A stretch of 64,000 bases of DNA from Stagonosporopsis chrysanthemi (Eukaryota > Ascomycota > Dothideomycetes > Pleosporales > Didymellaceae), in assembly GCA_022560025.1 (NCBI GenBank), contig JAFISE010000044.1:141354-205353 (forward strand), read 5' to 3'. This document shows positions 1 to 10,286 of this stretch, piece by piece (position 1 is the stretch's first letter; each line of letters opens with the position of its first letter). Below the pieces are notes generated by a model that worked only from the letters and a program-made list of their open reading frames with translations, was not told the DNA's origin and searched no databases. Made by a program: the position numbers and the translations under genes.

Positions 1-262
1 TGTGCCAAAATGGAGAAGGGTGCTCGTGGCCTGGCAGACCTTGAACCAAACGAGCATATCTCGGTGTGGACCGTAGTCGATACCCCTTAACTTAATGACC
101 ATACTACATAACATGCGACCATTACGCTGGCAAGTTTGTGACATTGAGCTTTGCATAAGATGCGAGTGCATTTGGGTGGGGCTTGAATGAGCGTCTTAGC
201 GTGGTATCTCAATCCAGTAACGATTCTCCCCTGCATCACCACAACACCACCTAACATTGGCA
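1..262. other. Intergenic: upstream of GPI2
   Basis: No open frame of useful length and no RNA gene seen. It probably holds the promoter and 5' leader of the GPI2 gene that starts at 263; the gene to the left lies outside the window. Confidence 0.5.
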
Positions 263-1435
263 ATGAACATCACTGTGGAGTCTGGTCGGCTGTTGGACCC
301 GGTCGACGCGTTCTTCAGACCATCAGCGTCTGGCAGGAGAAGAAGAGACGGCCGAAGCACTAGCCGCAAATCCAAAAGTCACTACAAGAAGCTGCTTTGG
401 TTCAAGCAACCGTGTTAGTTTGCATGCATCTGTGGTAGGCGAGGGCTAATGTGTAACACAGTCCCTGACAATTACACGGATGAAAAGACATTTCTCGATC
501 ATCTGCAGCGCAACCCGCGATTGCAGCCTTACGAGTTCTGGTCGTTGATGGCTAACGCGACCATTATCGTGCAGCACCTTGCATCAGTCGCAATCTTCTG
601 CTGCTGTTTCGTGGCCATTATCCAGGGAAATGTTTCGCCGCTATCCGTTGTAGGTTGGGCTACGCTTTGCACTGTGCTGGCTTGGGTGCTCTGGGATCGT
701 TGGCAAGGGCAGAACCTGGAAGCAACCGACAACACCGAGGCAAGATCGTCAGATGCAGACGACACGGTGGGTTCGCGTTCGGCATCAATACCGTCTCCTC
801 CCTCTCGACACCAACAGCGGATGTCTACAGTCAAGTCGGCTGTGCTGATCTACGCTGCTTTGCTAGGCCTCAGCCCTATATTAAAGTCCTTGACGAAGTC
901 GACAACAAGCGATTCCATCTGGGCCATGAGTACATGGTTGCTGATGATTAATGTGGCCTTCTTCGACTACAGCAGTGGGCCAGGAGCTCAGTAAGATGCC
1001 AAGGAGTCTATTCGCTATGCACGCTAATAATGCTACAGACTGCCAGCCTCTATATCGACAAACTCTGCCATGATGGCTTCTGCCGTTCTTGCTTCGCGCC
1101 TGCCCTCGACTACCCACGTGTTCTCTCTGACACTCTTCTCCATCGAAGTCTTTGGCCTCTTTCCTATCTTCCGGCGCGAACTTCAAGCTCGCTCCTGGCG
1201 CGGTCATCTCACCCTCACGATCGTGCTGGTTACAGCCGCGTGGGGCGGAGTGTTTATGACGCTGACCGGAGGTGGAGCAGGCGCCTTCATTACGGGCGTG
1301 GTGCTGGGCAGCTTTCTAACTTTTCTCGTAATGGGTATCTGCAGCTGGTGGCTGATCGGCTTGCAGAAGTACAAGAACGAGATACATGGACCCTGGGACC
1401 CAGCAAGGCCTATTGTTCGTCGGCACTGGGATTGA
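263..1435 (+). CDS. GPI2: GPI-GlcNAc transferase subunit Gpi2 (PIG-C)
   Basis: Membrane subunit of the ER complex that moves GlcNAc from UDP-GlcNAc to phosphatidylinositol, the first step of GPI-anchor synthesis. Three exons by my reading: 263-413, 462-990 and 1039-1435, giving 358 residues. The family's signature falls across intron 1: the exon 1 end and exon 2 start read W-F-K-Q-P-F-P-D-N-Y-T-D-E. This places the start at 263 rather than at the in-frame ATG at 449, which lies inside intron 1. The rest is a polytopic membrane protein ending K-Y-K-N-E-I-H-G-P-W-D-P-A. Both introns are 48 bp, and the second has a CTAAT branch site. The residues between 50 and 60 are R/K/S-rich, as in other fungal Gpi2 heads. 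The last 26 bases overlap the coding end of the opposite-strand gene. Confidence 0.9.
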
Positions 1436-2351
1436 GGCCCTTTGTCGTAGGCTCTGTGACGTCCGAGTCTCGGTTCTCATATCCGAACAGGGTGCAGGAC
1501 CCGTTCTCCGGCCATGGGTCTGTGTGGCTTCTCCTGACAGAAGGACCGCTCCAATATGGATCGATGTTCTTCAAAAGATACGAAATCGACACGACCTCGA
1601 GTTCCATCTTTCCGTCCTGGCGAGTCCACCGTATAATCTTGGATTCGTTTGGCGCTCCGACGGTGGCCCACATGCGTGGAACCAGATCATCTACGCCGAC
1701 ATCATCGCCTCCAACATAGTGGACCGGGGAGAAGGGGGCTCGTTTGGCCATGGAAGCACCTTTGCTTGCACCGACTACGACTACCCGCTCGAGGCCTTCG
1801 ATGCTCGAAAGCATGTTCCTGAGCTGGTTCCAGAGCTCGACTCTTTTCAAGGCAATCCTGGGCCACGACTCGAAATTCAGCCTCATACACTTTAGTCCCG
1901 GGGCGTCAGCGTGCAGAGAGCCGAGGGAAGTGTCCCACTGGCCGTTTCCCCATGAGAGGTAGTGCAGCCATTCGCGAGCCAGGCCTGGGTGGTTGGAGTG
2001 CATGCTCTGCGCATCGATTTCGACATCTCTCACACAGGCGCTGTGAACAGGGCTCAGTGACTTCAGGAAAGTGCTCATGCGGTCGACGGTGCTGAAACGG
2101 AAAGTGTTCTGGGTGAACAATGATCGTCGGTCTGTCTCGTGGTAGAGCCTGCGGCAGGTCTGCAACAGGTTCACGCCCATCCTGCGCGGGACATGGCCTT
2201 TGGAGGGGCCATTGTTCGGGATTGGCTCAACGATGGCACCATCGGCGGTGAAGCACAGGTCGAAGATAAGATTCTTGATTTCTTGTGGTAACTGCACGAG
2301 TCGCGACTGTGCTTGGAGGTTGTCTGGATAGGCAATCATGGAGGACGACAT
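1410..2351 (-). CDS. F-box-like/DUF7730-type fungal hypothetical protein
   Basis: Uninterrupted frame, 313 residues from the ATG at 2351; the frame extends 7 codons further up only through a TTG. The N-terminus has L-V-Q-L-P-Q-E-I-K-N-L-I-F-D-L-C, followed by N-L-L-Q-T-C-R-R-L-Y-H-E-T. That layout (LPxEIRxxIxxL, then a LLxTCRxLYxE helix) is typical of the large fungal 2EXR/DUF7730/F-box-like group. The function of that group is mostly unknown, so I assign none. No membrane segment or catalytic motif is seen. It converges on GPI2 and the two coding regions overlap by 26 bp. Confidence 0.6.
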   Translation of the reverse strand: MSSSMIAYPDNLQAQSRLVQLPQEIKNLIFDLCFTADGAIVEPIPNNGPSKGHVPRRMGVNLLQTCRRLYHETDRRSLFTQNTFRFSTVDRMSTFLKSLSPVHSACVRDVEIDAQSMHSNHPGLAREWLHYLSWGNGQWDTSLGSLHADAPGLKCMRLNFESWPRIALKRVELWNQLRNMLSSIEGLERVVVVGASKGASMAKRAPFSPVHYVGGDDVGVDDLVPRMWATVGAPNESKIIRWTRQDGKMELEVVSISYLLKNIDPYWSGPSVRRSHTDPWPENGSCTLFGYENRDSDVTEPTTKGLNPSADEQ

Positions 2352-3111
2352 GGTGAATGGGTTATCAAGCAAACAGATTGGAAAGGCAGCACGTCTGGGA
2401 GCGTCTTATCTATATGGAGTGCTTTGACTCAGGGACAAAGACACCGCTTGATAGTAAGCTCAGCTGCTTCGCTTCATGTTGCGACATGGCGTCGCCGCGT
2501 CGCTTTGCGGGCCGGAACCAGGCGAAGGCGTCGAGCATGAGTGGTCCGGCGCACAGAGATAAGCGCATCGTAACGAGCAACAGGGTCAGATTCCATCATT
2601 TCCCCGAGCTATGAGCAATCTAACAGTCTCTTCAAAAAAAAATTATCCAGAGTTAGAGTGGTAGGGCGGTGAAGTGCCGTGCCAGGCCGACCGGGCTATC
2701 CTGGCATGCATGTCGTTGTTCGCGATTCCTGCCGATAAATGTGGACATGGGGCTCAACACACGCGCGGTCTGATCTTCAGGGCACAATGACGTACAAGGG
2801 CGAAGGGTCCCGAGCACCGAGATCTGGGCCGGCAAGCGAGCGAGGTGAGCGAGGTTGGGTGCACATGTCAAGGCGCCCGATCCACTGTGGAAGAGCGTCA
2901 CGGGCACAAGCGACGACGAGCTGGAAGCCCCGCCAGAGCGGCTACTCCGCAGTACATACAAGAATAATGGGTCCAGCAGCTGTCCCCAGCGCGCACCGAC
3001 TGCGTGCGTCCTGTGCGCGCGTAGCTCTCGACGGGAGGGGTGAGTCAGGCGCTTGACGCCCCAAACACCCAAACACACTCTCAGCCCTCGCGCGGTGTTG
3101 TTGTTGTGGCC
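2352..3111. other. Intergenic: divergent promoter region
   Basis: Lies between the leftward F-box-like gene and the rightward annexin gene. Long antisense frames in the right half are shadows of GC-rich sequence. No RNA gene or repeat seen. Confidence 0.5.
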
Positions 3112-5583
3112 ATGTCGCTGCGCCCAGAGGACAGCTCGCGCAGGTCGCGCTCCAAGTCGCCAGGACGGGCCAGGGAGCGCAGTCGCAGTCGCAGTCGCAG
3201 CCGCAGCCACGGCCACAGTCGCAGCCACAGCCATGTCCGCGACGGCGCGGGCGCGGGTCAGCATTACAGCGCGGTCGAGTACCACCCAATGGGAACCCCC
3301 CAGTACGAGAGCAGGCAGCCACCCGTGTATCCAACGTGAGTCCTCCGCCTGAGCTCGCGGCTTGCGCTCCAGCCCGCGCCGCGCATCCTCCTGGCAGCCC
3401 TCGCCCGCGACGAGCACCAGCACGAGTACTGAGACAATGGCCGCCAGCAGCGCACACGAGCACATGACCATGGGCAACTACGCCGACCTGCCGCCCGACC
3501 AGCGCCCCGCCTTTGCGCAGCAGCCGCCAGCCGCCTCGCAGTCGCAGTACCAGTACGCGCAGCCGGGCCACCTCCAGTACACGGCCGCCCCCGCCGCGCC
3601 CCAGCAGTACGCGTACACGGCGTCGCCCCGGGACAGCGCCTCTGCCTTCCAGTACGCGCAGGCGCCCGGCAACATCACCTTCAGCGCGCAGCCCGTCGTC
3701 GGCCCTGCCCAGCCCGCCATAAGACACACGGCCCAGCCCACGAGTCCGCCGTATGCTGCCTCGCCAGCGCACCCCCAGTATGCCGCCGTCCCCCACGCGC
3801 CCGCCCCGCCGCCCCTCGCCCAGCCGCAGTACCCCCCGCCGCCCATGGGCTCCCACTCGGCGCGTCCAGAGCACCACCGCGCCCACTCGAGCTCGGCCGC
3901 GACAAGCACCTACGACGGCCGCAAGGTCGTGGAGATGGTCCCGGGCGGCGGGGGGCAGCTCCATGCGCCGCCCCCGCCTCCGCCTGCCATGCGCCCGCAC
4001 AGTCTGTCGGTTGGCGGCGGAGGTCGGCCGGACGGGCTCACGCAGCACATGGACAGGCTGTCTGTGAGCGGCAGCCGGCCAGACCTGCAGAACATGGTCC
4101 CGGGCGGCATGCCAGGGAGCTTCCCCGGCGGCAACATGCCTCCCCCGAGCCCGCTGCTCGAAGCGTACCAGGGCGTGTACCAGTCCATCAGCCCTATGCC
4201 CCAGGCCATGATGCTCAACGACGACGACCTCGACCACCTGCAGCCCCTCGACAGCCTCTCGCCGCGCGAGTCGCGACAGTCCGTCCATGGCAGACGCCGC
4301 GCCCATTCTCGCTCCGGTCGCTCGCCGAGTCCCCTGCCCCCGTCCAAGCGCGACAAGCTCGCCCTCGAAGCATACAATTCGTCTGCCCGCGACCCCTACG
4401 ATCCTTACGGTGACCGCGACCGCGACCGCGACCGCGACCGCTCCCGAGATCGCCGCGACAACGGACGCAAGAAAGAAGAGCGCCGCGCCCGCGTCTACGA
4501 CGCCGAACCCGACGCCCTCGCCATCGTCGATGCCCTCTCCGCACGCACTCCCGATGTCGACACGCTGATCGACATCCTTCCCGCGCTGAGCCATGACCAG
4601 ATGCTCGAGCTGCGCACCGAATACAAGCGGCACTGCAAAGTGCAGGGCCGGGGCATCAACGTCGCCAAACACATCAAGCTCAAGACCTCGGGCAACTTTG
4701 GCAAAATCGCCTATGTCACCGCCCTCGGTCGCTTCGAGGCAGAGGGCTACTGGGCCAACTACTGGTACCAGTCCAACAGCGCCCGGCGCGAGCTGCTCAT
4801 CGAGGCCCTGATGGGCCGCCAGAACCACGAGATGCGCGCCATCTGCTCGGCGTTCAAGGACAAGCGGTACGGCGACAGCCTGGTCAAGTGCATGGACAAG
4901 GAGCTCAAGGCGGACAAGTTCCGCAAGGCCGTGCTCATGGCGCTCGAGGCAGAGCGCCAGGAGGAGAGCGACGTCTGGCTCGTCGAGTACCGCAACCGCG
5001 ACGTCGACACGCTGTACAAGGCCCTCAAGAGCCGCGAGGGCGGCGAATCCGCCATCCTCGGCGTCGTCGTCATGCGCTCAGACGCCCATCTGCGCGAGTG
5101 TCTGCGCACCTACGAGAGGAAGTACCAGGGCAGCTTTGCGCGCGACTGTCTGCGCAAGAGCAACAACCTCGTCGTAAGCCCAGCCCCCCCCCCCCTTTTT
5201 AACCCTCACAGAGTGCCTTCCATGCTAACCTCCCCACCCAGGGCGAAGTCATAGCCCACATCCTCAACGGCGTCATCAACCGGCCCGCGCGCGACGCCAT
5301 GCTCCTGCACCACGCGCTGATGGACCTCATCGAGCCCACCACGTCCTCGTCTGCACACCCCGCCCGCTCCTCCCGCGAAAACACATCCAAGCACGAGCGC
5401 CAGCAGCGCTACGAGCTGCTCGTCTCGCGCCTCGTGCGCCTGCACTGGGACCGCATGCATTTCGCCCGCGTCAAGACGGAGTACGAGGACAAGTACGGGA
5501 GGGTTGTTGAGGAGGATGTCGTGGATGCGACGAAGGGGGATTTTAGGGAGTTTTGCGTGCAGCTTTGTCAGACGGGGCGGTAG
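3112..5583 (+). CDS. Annexin (ANXC4-like) with SR-rich and low-complexity head
   Basis: Three exons: 3112-3335, 3421-5173 and 5242-5583 (772 residues). The acceptor at 3420 was chosen because it keeps frame and gives an 85-bp intron; an in-frame acceptor at 3372 would leave only 37 bp. Residues 1-45 are an arginine-serine/histidine-serine tract coded by CGCAGT-type repeats. Residues about 75-400 are Pro/Gln/Tyr/Ala-rich, and an Asp-Arg run is coded by five GACCGC copies at 4412-4441. The annexin core spans about 445-735, with helices such as L-S-G/T-S-G-N-F-G-K-I and A-L-M-G-R-Q-N-H-E-M. The type II Ca2+ motif G-x-G-T is not visible in any repeat, so Ca2+-dependent membrane binding is doubtful. 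Fungal ANXC4-group annexins are known to have long heads and divergent calcium sites; subcellular role is unknown. Confidence 0.85.
4412..4441 (+). repeat. Hexamer repeat (GACCGC)5 in annexin coding sequence
   Basis: Five perfect copies of GACCGC, coding for alternating Asp-Arg in the linker before the annexin core. Length is a multiple of 6, so copy-number change would keep frame. Confidence 0.9.
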
Positions 5584-5914
5584 GGTGGGGGTGGTGGTGG
5601 TGGTGGTGGTGGTGGTGGTGCGGGGGATGGGGGGATGGGGGGATGGTGAGGTTTAGGGGGGGGGTTGACATCGGGACTGGAAAAGCATTGATACCTTACG
5701 ACCTTGATGACATGAATGAACGATTGTGGAGTACAACCGAGCAGAACCGCACTCTTGTGTGCCTTGTGCCCTTTGAAAGTGCGAGGCCGCCTCCCACCAC
5801 CACCACCACCACCATCATCATCAACCATCACTACCCCAGACGATCCGTCTTCTCAGCCTATACACACCCCCATCCTCCATCCTCCATGACCATCCTCCAT
5901 CCACCCTCACTCAC
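5584..5914. repeat. Convergent-gene spacer with inverted GTG/CAC tracts and G-runs
   Basis: The spacer between the convergent annexin and Myb genes starts with a (GTG/GGT)n tract (about 5588-5620). Then come runs of 5-9 guanines separated by AT or T (about 5622-5665), and a (CCA)n tract grading into (TCA)n at about 5790-5822. The first and last are complementary and so form an inverted pair. No gene seen. Confidence 0.85.
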
Positions 5915-8098
5915 TCACCCAATCCACACCCACCCCTCCGCGCCCGCGCCCTGCCCACTCGACAGAATATCCGCCGGCGCAGGCAGATTCAGCACCGCAT
6001 TCCGCGCACTCGCACTGGGTACGTACGGAAACACAATGTTGGGCAGATTCGGCGTGCGCATCTCCTGCTGCGCCCTTGCTGACGGACCGCCCATGCCCGC
6101 CATACCACCACCACCACCACCACCACCACCACCAGGCCCGATACTCGCCGTGGTGCTGCCTGCGGGCAGCGTGTGTTTCAGCGGCGCAGGAGGGGGCAGC
6201 GAAGGCGCCGCCGCTGCGGATGGTGGATTCATGTAGCTCCAGTGAGCGGTGGACGGCAGCTTGAGCGTCGCGAGCGGGTTGATGTGTATGCCGTCGCTAG
6301 CGGTGAAGGGGTTGTAGAGCAGGTCCGTCGAGGTGTAGGTAAGCGGTTGGGGGTTGGGGGGTGCGGATGTTGTCGCCGAGGGGACGGAGTTGGAGTTGGA
6401 ATTAGAATTTTCGTCCGCCCATTGTAGGATGTTGCGGTTCAGCACAACAGGGCTGCGGTCGCTGTCATCAGAGGAGAAGGTCAAGTCGGTGGTGAGTTCG
6501 AATGTGGGCCGTGAGGTCGATTTGGGCCTTGTGGCGGTTGACGTGGGTGCAGGCGTGGCTGTTGCTGTGGCTGTAGTCGTCGTGTTGGCTGACCCATCAT
6601 TGTTCTCGAGGATCTGGCTTTTCATCTTCGTCGGTTGCTCTGATGTCTGCGCTCCTTGCGCGCTGGTTTCTCCTGTCTTTTCTTCAAGAGCACGCTGCTC
6701 TTTAGGCTTCAATTTGTAGCCCGCCTGGGCGAAGAGATCGGGGTATCTGATTCGAAAGCGGTCGCGCAAGTCTGTAGGATGGCGCATACCAAAGCCTAGT
6801 TCGAAGTCGTCACGCATCTTATGCCAGGCAGCGCCATGCCGCCTGAAGCCCCTCAGTAGGTTTTTGTCGTCTTCGTCGCTGAACTCGCGGCGCGCTCGAC
6901 GCCTGCTCGTGAGGAACGGCCCATGAAGGCTGGAATTGTTTGTAGCAGCATCGTGCACTGTCTCCGTTCCCCTCAGCGTCGTCCGCTGGACTAATACACC
7001 ATCATGAAGTACGGCCCCTAGAGTGGACACAGGCCTCGTCTCGCTGTCTTTTCGACTCACCACCGTCGGCTGTGTCACCGTTGTTACTTCTGGTGTAGTT
7101 GGTTTCCGCGCTTTCAATCCTTCTCCTGGACGGCAGACTCGAAATCTATCCTTTAGATCCACCGCAGTTCGCCCCTGGAATTGGAAGTCGGCGCATTCAA
7201 GTATGTGTTTCCACCTGCCAATTCCGAACCTGCTGACACCGGTGAGCAGGTCTTCTGTCTCTTTCTGTGACCACCTGGTCCGCTTTCGCGGTGCTTTGGC
7301 TTTATTTTGAGCTCGACTGACAGTCTTCGCAGCGGGCGGGGTCCCTGCAATAGGTCCGGTCACTACTTCATGGTCCTCAAACGCGTTCTGGCTGCTATTT
7401 GTAGACTTGACTCGTGGCTCGTCGTTGTTCTCAACATCGGTCGCCTTCTGTGGCGAGACCCGAGCTTTGGCTAGCTCTTCTGTACTGCTGGTAGGGTACG
7501 CACTCCCCAGACTGAACCGATCACCAACATCGCCCCCAAGCACACTTCTTTCACTGGTGATGGGTGGGAACAATCGATTCTTAGGTGGTAACGGAGGAGG
7601 CTGATGCAGGCCCTGCAGTAGTGGTGGGATCCTAGGCCTCTTTGCAGTTTTGCGTGGGACCTGAGGGGGCTTCGGCAGTTGTATTAAGGATATGTCACCC
7701 CCAGAATATGGAGCGGAATTGGTCTGCTCCTCCCGCCTACGGGCATCTGGCGATGATGTAGAAGAGCCTAAGGCCGGAACATCACTTCCGGTAGCGAACG
7801 TTGCATGCTGCGGCGTTCGACGACCAGATGAAGGCTGGAGCACACAAGAAGTAGGAGACGGTCCATTCAGAACTCGCGCAAGTGGCGCACTAGATTGCGC
7901 ATGCGATGAGGTGTTAGCCCTAGTGTTGGCATGATCATGATGGCCAGAATGATCGAGGTTTGAACGTGGTGCGATGACGCTCCCAGCGGGGTCAATATAC
8001 CGGTGCGCGCTGGATGCAGGAGTGGTCAGGACTGAGGGATCGAGAGTAAGCCTTTTGTAAGGTGACTGATCAAGCAGCGTTGCTATCCGAGGTTCCAT
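5915..8098 (-). CDS. Two-Myb (telobox) DNA-binding protein, Teb1/Tay1-like
   Basis: Single 727-residue frame from the ATG at 8098. Two SANT/Myb repeats are visible. The first is about residues 270-325: T-R-W-S-Q-K-E-T-E-D-L-L, then W-K-H-I-L, then a telobox-like V-D-L-K-D-R-F-R-V. The second is about 398-455: R-R-E-F-S-D-E-D-D-K-N-L-L, then W-H-K-M, then T-D-L-R-D-R-F-R-I. Paired Myb domains with V-D-L-K-D-x-(F/W)-R recognition helices are known in S. pombe Teb1 and Yarrowia Tay1, which bind TTAGGG-like DNA; a similar role here is inference. The flanks are disordered, and the C-terminal part has a run of about 10 glycines coded by a CCA tract (6104-6136). No intron seen. Nuclear by expectation. 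Confidence 0.7.
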   Translation of the reverse strand: MEPRIATLLDQSPYKRLTLDPSVLTTPASSAHRYIDPAGSVIAPRSNLDHSGHHDHANTRANTSSHAQSSAPLARVLNGPSPTSCVLQPSSGRRTPQHATFATGSDVPALGSSTSSPDARRREEQTNSAPYSGGDISLIQLPKPPQVPRKTAKRPRIPPLLQGLHQPPPLPPKNRLFPPITSERSVLGGDVGDRFSLGSAYPTSSTEELAKARVSPQKATDVENNDEPRVKSTNSSQNAFEDHEVVTGPIAGTPPAAKTVSRAQNKAKAPRKRTRWSQKETEDLLTGVSRFGIGRWKHILECADFQFQGRTAVDLKDRFRVCRPGEGLKARKPTTPEVTTVTQPTVVSRKDSETRPVSTLGAVLHDGVLVQRTTLRGTETVHDAATNNSSLHGPFLTSRRRARREFSDEDDKNLLRGFRRHGAAWHKMRDDFELGFGMRHPTDLRDRFRIRYPDLFAQAGYKLKPKEQRALEEKTGETSAQGAQTSEQPTKMKSQILENNDGSANTTTTATATATPAPTSTATRPKSTSRPTFELTTDLTFSSDDSDRSPVVLNRNILQWADENSNSNSNSVPSATTSAPPNPQPLTYTSTDLLYNPFTASDGIHINPLATLKLPSTAHWSYMNPPSAAAAPSLPPPAPLKHTLPAGSTTASIGPGGGGGGGGGGMAGMGGPSARAQQEMRTPNLPNIVFPYVPSASARNAVLNLPAPADILSSGQGAGAEGWVWIG
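6104..6136 (-). repeat. CCA/TGG microsatellite coding poly-glycine
   Basis: About ten consecutive CCA triplets on the plus strand, read as Gly codons in the Myb protein. It is the third GGT/CCA tract within 550 bp. Confidence 0.85.
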
Positions 8099-8779
8099 AA
8101 GGGCATGTGTGAGGTCGTGGTTGTGTCGACATCAGGGGAAGGAGGAGGCGAGGCTAGCGTTGTTCCACCCAACTTCTGTCTGACTGCCTTGACTTCTTGC
8201 CACATCTCATAGCAATGAGGATTTTCTGTTCTTCATGCCATTATGGGCACTAGAGTTGCAGCATTCGTATCTTCCGAGACGACTGCAGACCTGCGTTCTA
8301 AGATTGCGTACTGGCCCCTGCAAATCTGGGTGGAGAGCGATCGGCCTGGATAGGTACCAGTTGCATTCGATACTACCTAGGCTGGCGTGGTCTGACATCC
8401 GAGCAAGATGCCGAGAGACTCGTCTTGATTCGCAAACATTTCGAAGGATTCGACAAGTACTCATCGGCTGGATGCCTGATATTTTGAACCTCTCAGCATT
8501 TACAAGTGTTTTCCTGGTAGCTTAACCCTACAGAGTGCGAGACCATACCTACCAACGCTGTTGCATTAAGACCACCGAGAATAGGCTGGGCCAAGAACGA
8601 GTGTCAAGCCTCTTCCGTTTTGACTCGGCAGCATGGTAATAGAATGATCATCCTTTATGCTTCTCGGCTCCCAGGGATGCCTTAAAAGAGCATAGTTGCG
8701 CAAGCGATTGCGCAAAGGCTGAGCGACAGCGGCACGACCGCTGAGCATACTTCGGCTACAAAAATCCGATTTGCCGTCC
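8099..8779. other. Intergenic: divergent promoter region
   Basis: Between the leftward Myb gene and the rightward tyrosinase gene. No supported gene, repeat or RNA. Confidence 0.45.
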
Positions 8780-10123
8780 ATGTTGGCTATTGCAGTACTT
8801 CTCTGCATCACCTGTTCTACTCAGATGTTGTTACCCATCCTCCAAGTCCTGGCATTTACGGCCACGGTGCAGGCAGCTGTAACGAAACCTCGAGATGCTG
8901 TCAAGGATCTGCAACAGAAGGCAATTGCAGAGCTGAAGAAGGTCCATAGGAACGGAACCAAAGCTTGTACTGTCACCAATGCTGCAATTCGGAAGGACTG
9001 GTAATTCTCAAACAAACAAAAAAGAGAGCTGGCCAGACCAGAGGCTTACTTGATTACCAGGGACTCACTGTCGGGCAAAGAGCGCAAAGCTTACACGACT
9101 GCCGTTCAGTGCATGCTCAACTCTCCCTCGAAGTCTGACCCGTTATTGGTTCCAGGGGCACGTAACAGGTACGATGACTTTGTAGCCCAACACATCAACC
9201 AGGCCCTGTCAATTCACGGTACAGGCAGTTTTTTGACCTGGGTAGGCTCTTTGGCACAATCTCAAATCCACCAGATCTGACGCTGTCCAGCATCGCTTCT
9301 TTGTGTACTCCTATGAGAAAGCACTACGAGAGGAATGTAACTACGCAGGCCATCAGCCATACTGGAACTGGCTCTCGTACCAGGACGATCTGAAACGATC
9401 CCCCGTATTTGACGGCTCTGCCACCAGCATGAGCGGCGATGGCTCTTTCGTCTCCCACAATGGCAGTGTCGGCGGTGCTGGAGCCATCTTCCTACCATCA
9501 GGAGAAGGAGGGGGGTGCCTTCAAGACGGCCCTTTCAAGGGTATGACAGCGAATCTCGGTCCCGTGTCTCCTACGATGAGAGGCCAGACGAAGGTCAATG
9601 GAAGTTTGACGTACAATCCTCGCTGTCTCAAACGTGATCTAACGACTTTCGCGTCATTGAATTGGCTGACGGTGGAAAACTTGCTGAATTTGACGACTGG
9701 CGATGCCTCTAAGTCTATCAAGCTGTTCCAGGATGAGTGAGTACCTGGAAATGACACGAAAAGTACAGTCACTGATGCTCTGTCAGATTTCAAGGTCGCT
9801 TTTCGGATGGTTTCTTTGGCTTGCACGCAGCCGGCCACTTCACCATAGGCGGTGACGCTGGAGACATCTTCTCCTCGCCTGTCGATCCTGTCTTCTTCCT
9901 GCACCATGCAATGGTTGACAGAGTCTACTGGCTCTGGCAAGCACTGCACAGAGAGCAGGCGAGGTCCGTTGCTGGCACGCTCACTCTCAACAACAACCCG
10001 CCGAGTCGTAACACTACATTGGAGGATTTCATCCAGACAAACTATTTGGATGTAGAGCCTACGCCGATTGGTGGTCTTGTAGACACGCTGGGCAACACAC
10101 CGTTGTGCTATATTTATCGTTAG
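8780..10123 (+). CDS. Secreted short tyrosinase / catechol oxidase-like
   Basis: Type-3 copper enzyme oxidising phenols or catechols to quinones. Exons: 8780-9000, 9061-9241, 9291-9736 and 9787-10123 (394 residues). All six copper histidines are present. CuA has about His118 (V-A-Q-H), His126 (S-I-H-G-T-G) and His135 (W-H-R-F-F, formed across intron 2). CuB has about His296 and His300 (G-L-H-A-A-G-H-F) and the L-H-H-A-M-V-D pair at 321/322. The start may instead be the ATG at 8825, giving a compact signal peptide M-L-L-P-I-L-Q-V-L-A-F-T-A; the first ATG (8780) adds 15 residues. It ends about 70 residues after CuB with no C-terminal shielding domain, as in the short secreted tyrosinases of ascomycetes. 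N-x-S/T sites suggest glycosylation. Converges on phytoene desaturase. Confidence 0.88.
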
Positions 10124-10286
10124 GCAGGAAAGTGTGTGTGAGCAAACAAACTTTAGCACACGTATGCACGATGTCTCGACGAGGCGTGATTGAATCATGA
10201 TGTGATTATTAAAGCTGAGAACACTATAACCTCCACTATTACGATCACTCTAGGTAGTACTCTCTCCTCTTCAAACACTAATCCTC

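Noticed and set aside
3373..3420. Alternative annexin acceptor at 3372
   Set aside because: In frame, but it would leave a 37-bp intron, shorter than any other intron here; the 3420 acceptor is preferred.
2942..4828. Minus-strand frame of 628 codons
   Set aside because: It is antisense to the annexin gene in GC-rich repetitive sequence and has an Arg/Gly/Val-rich composition without a family. It is a shadow frame.
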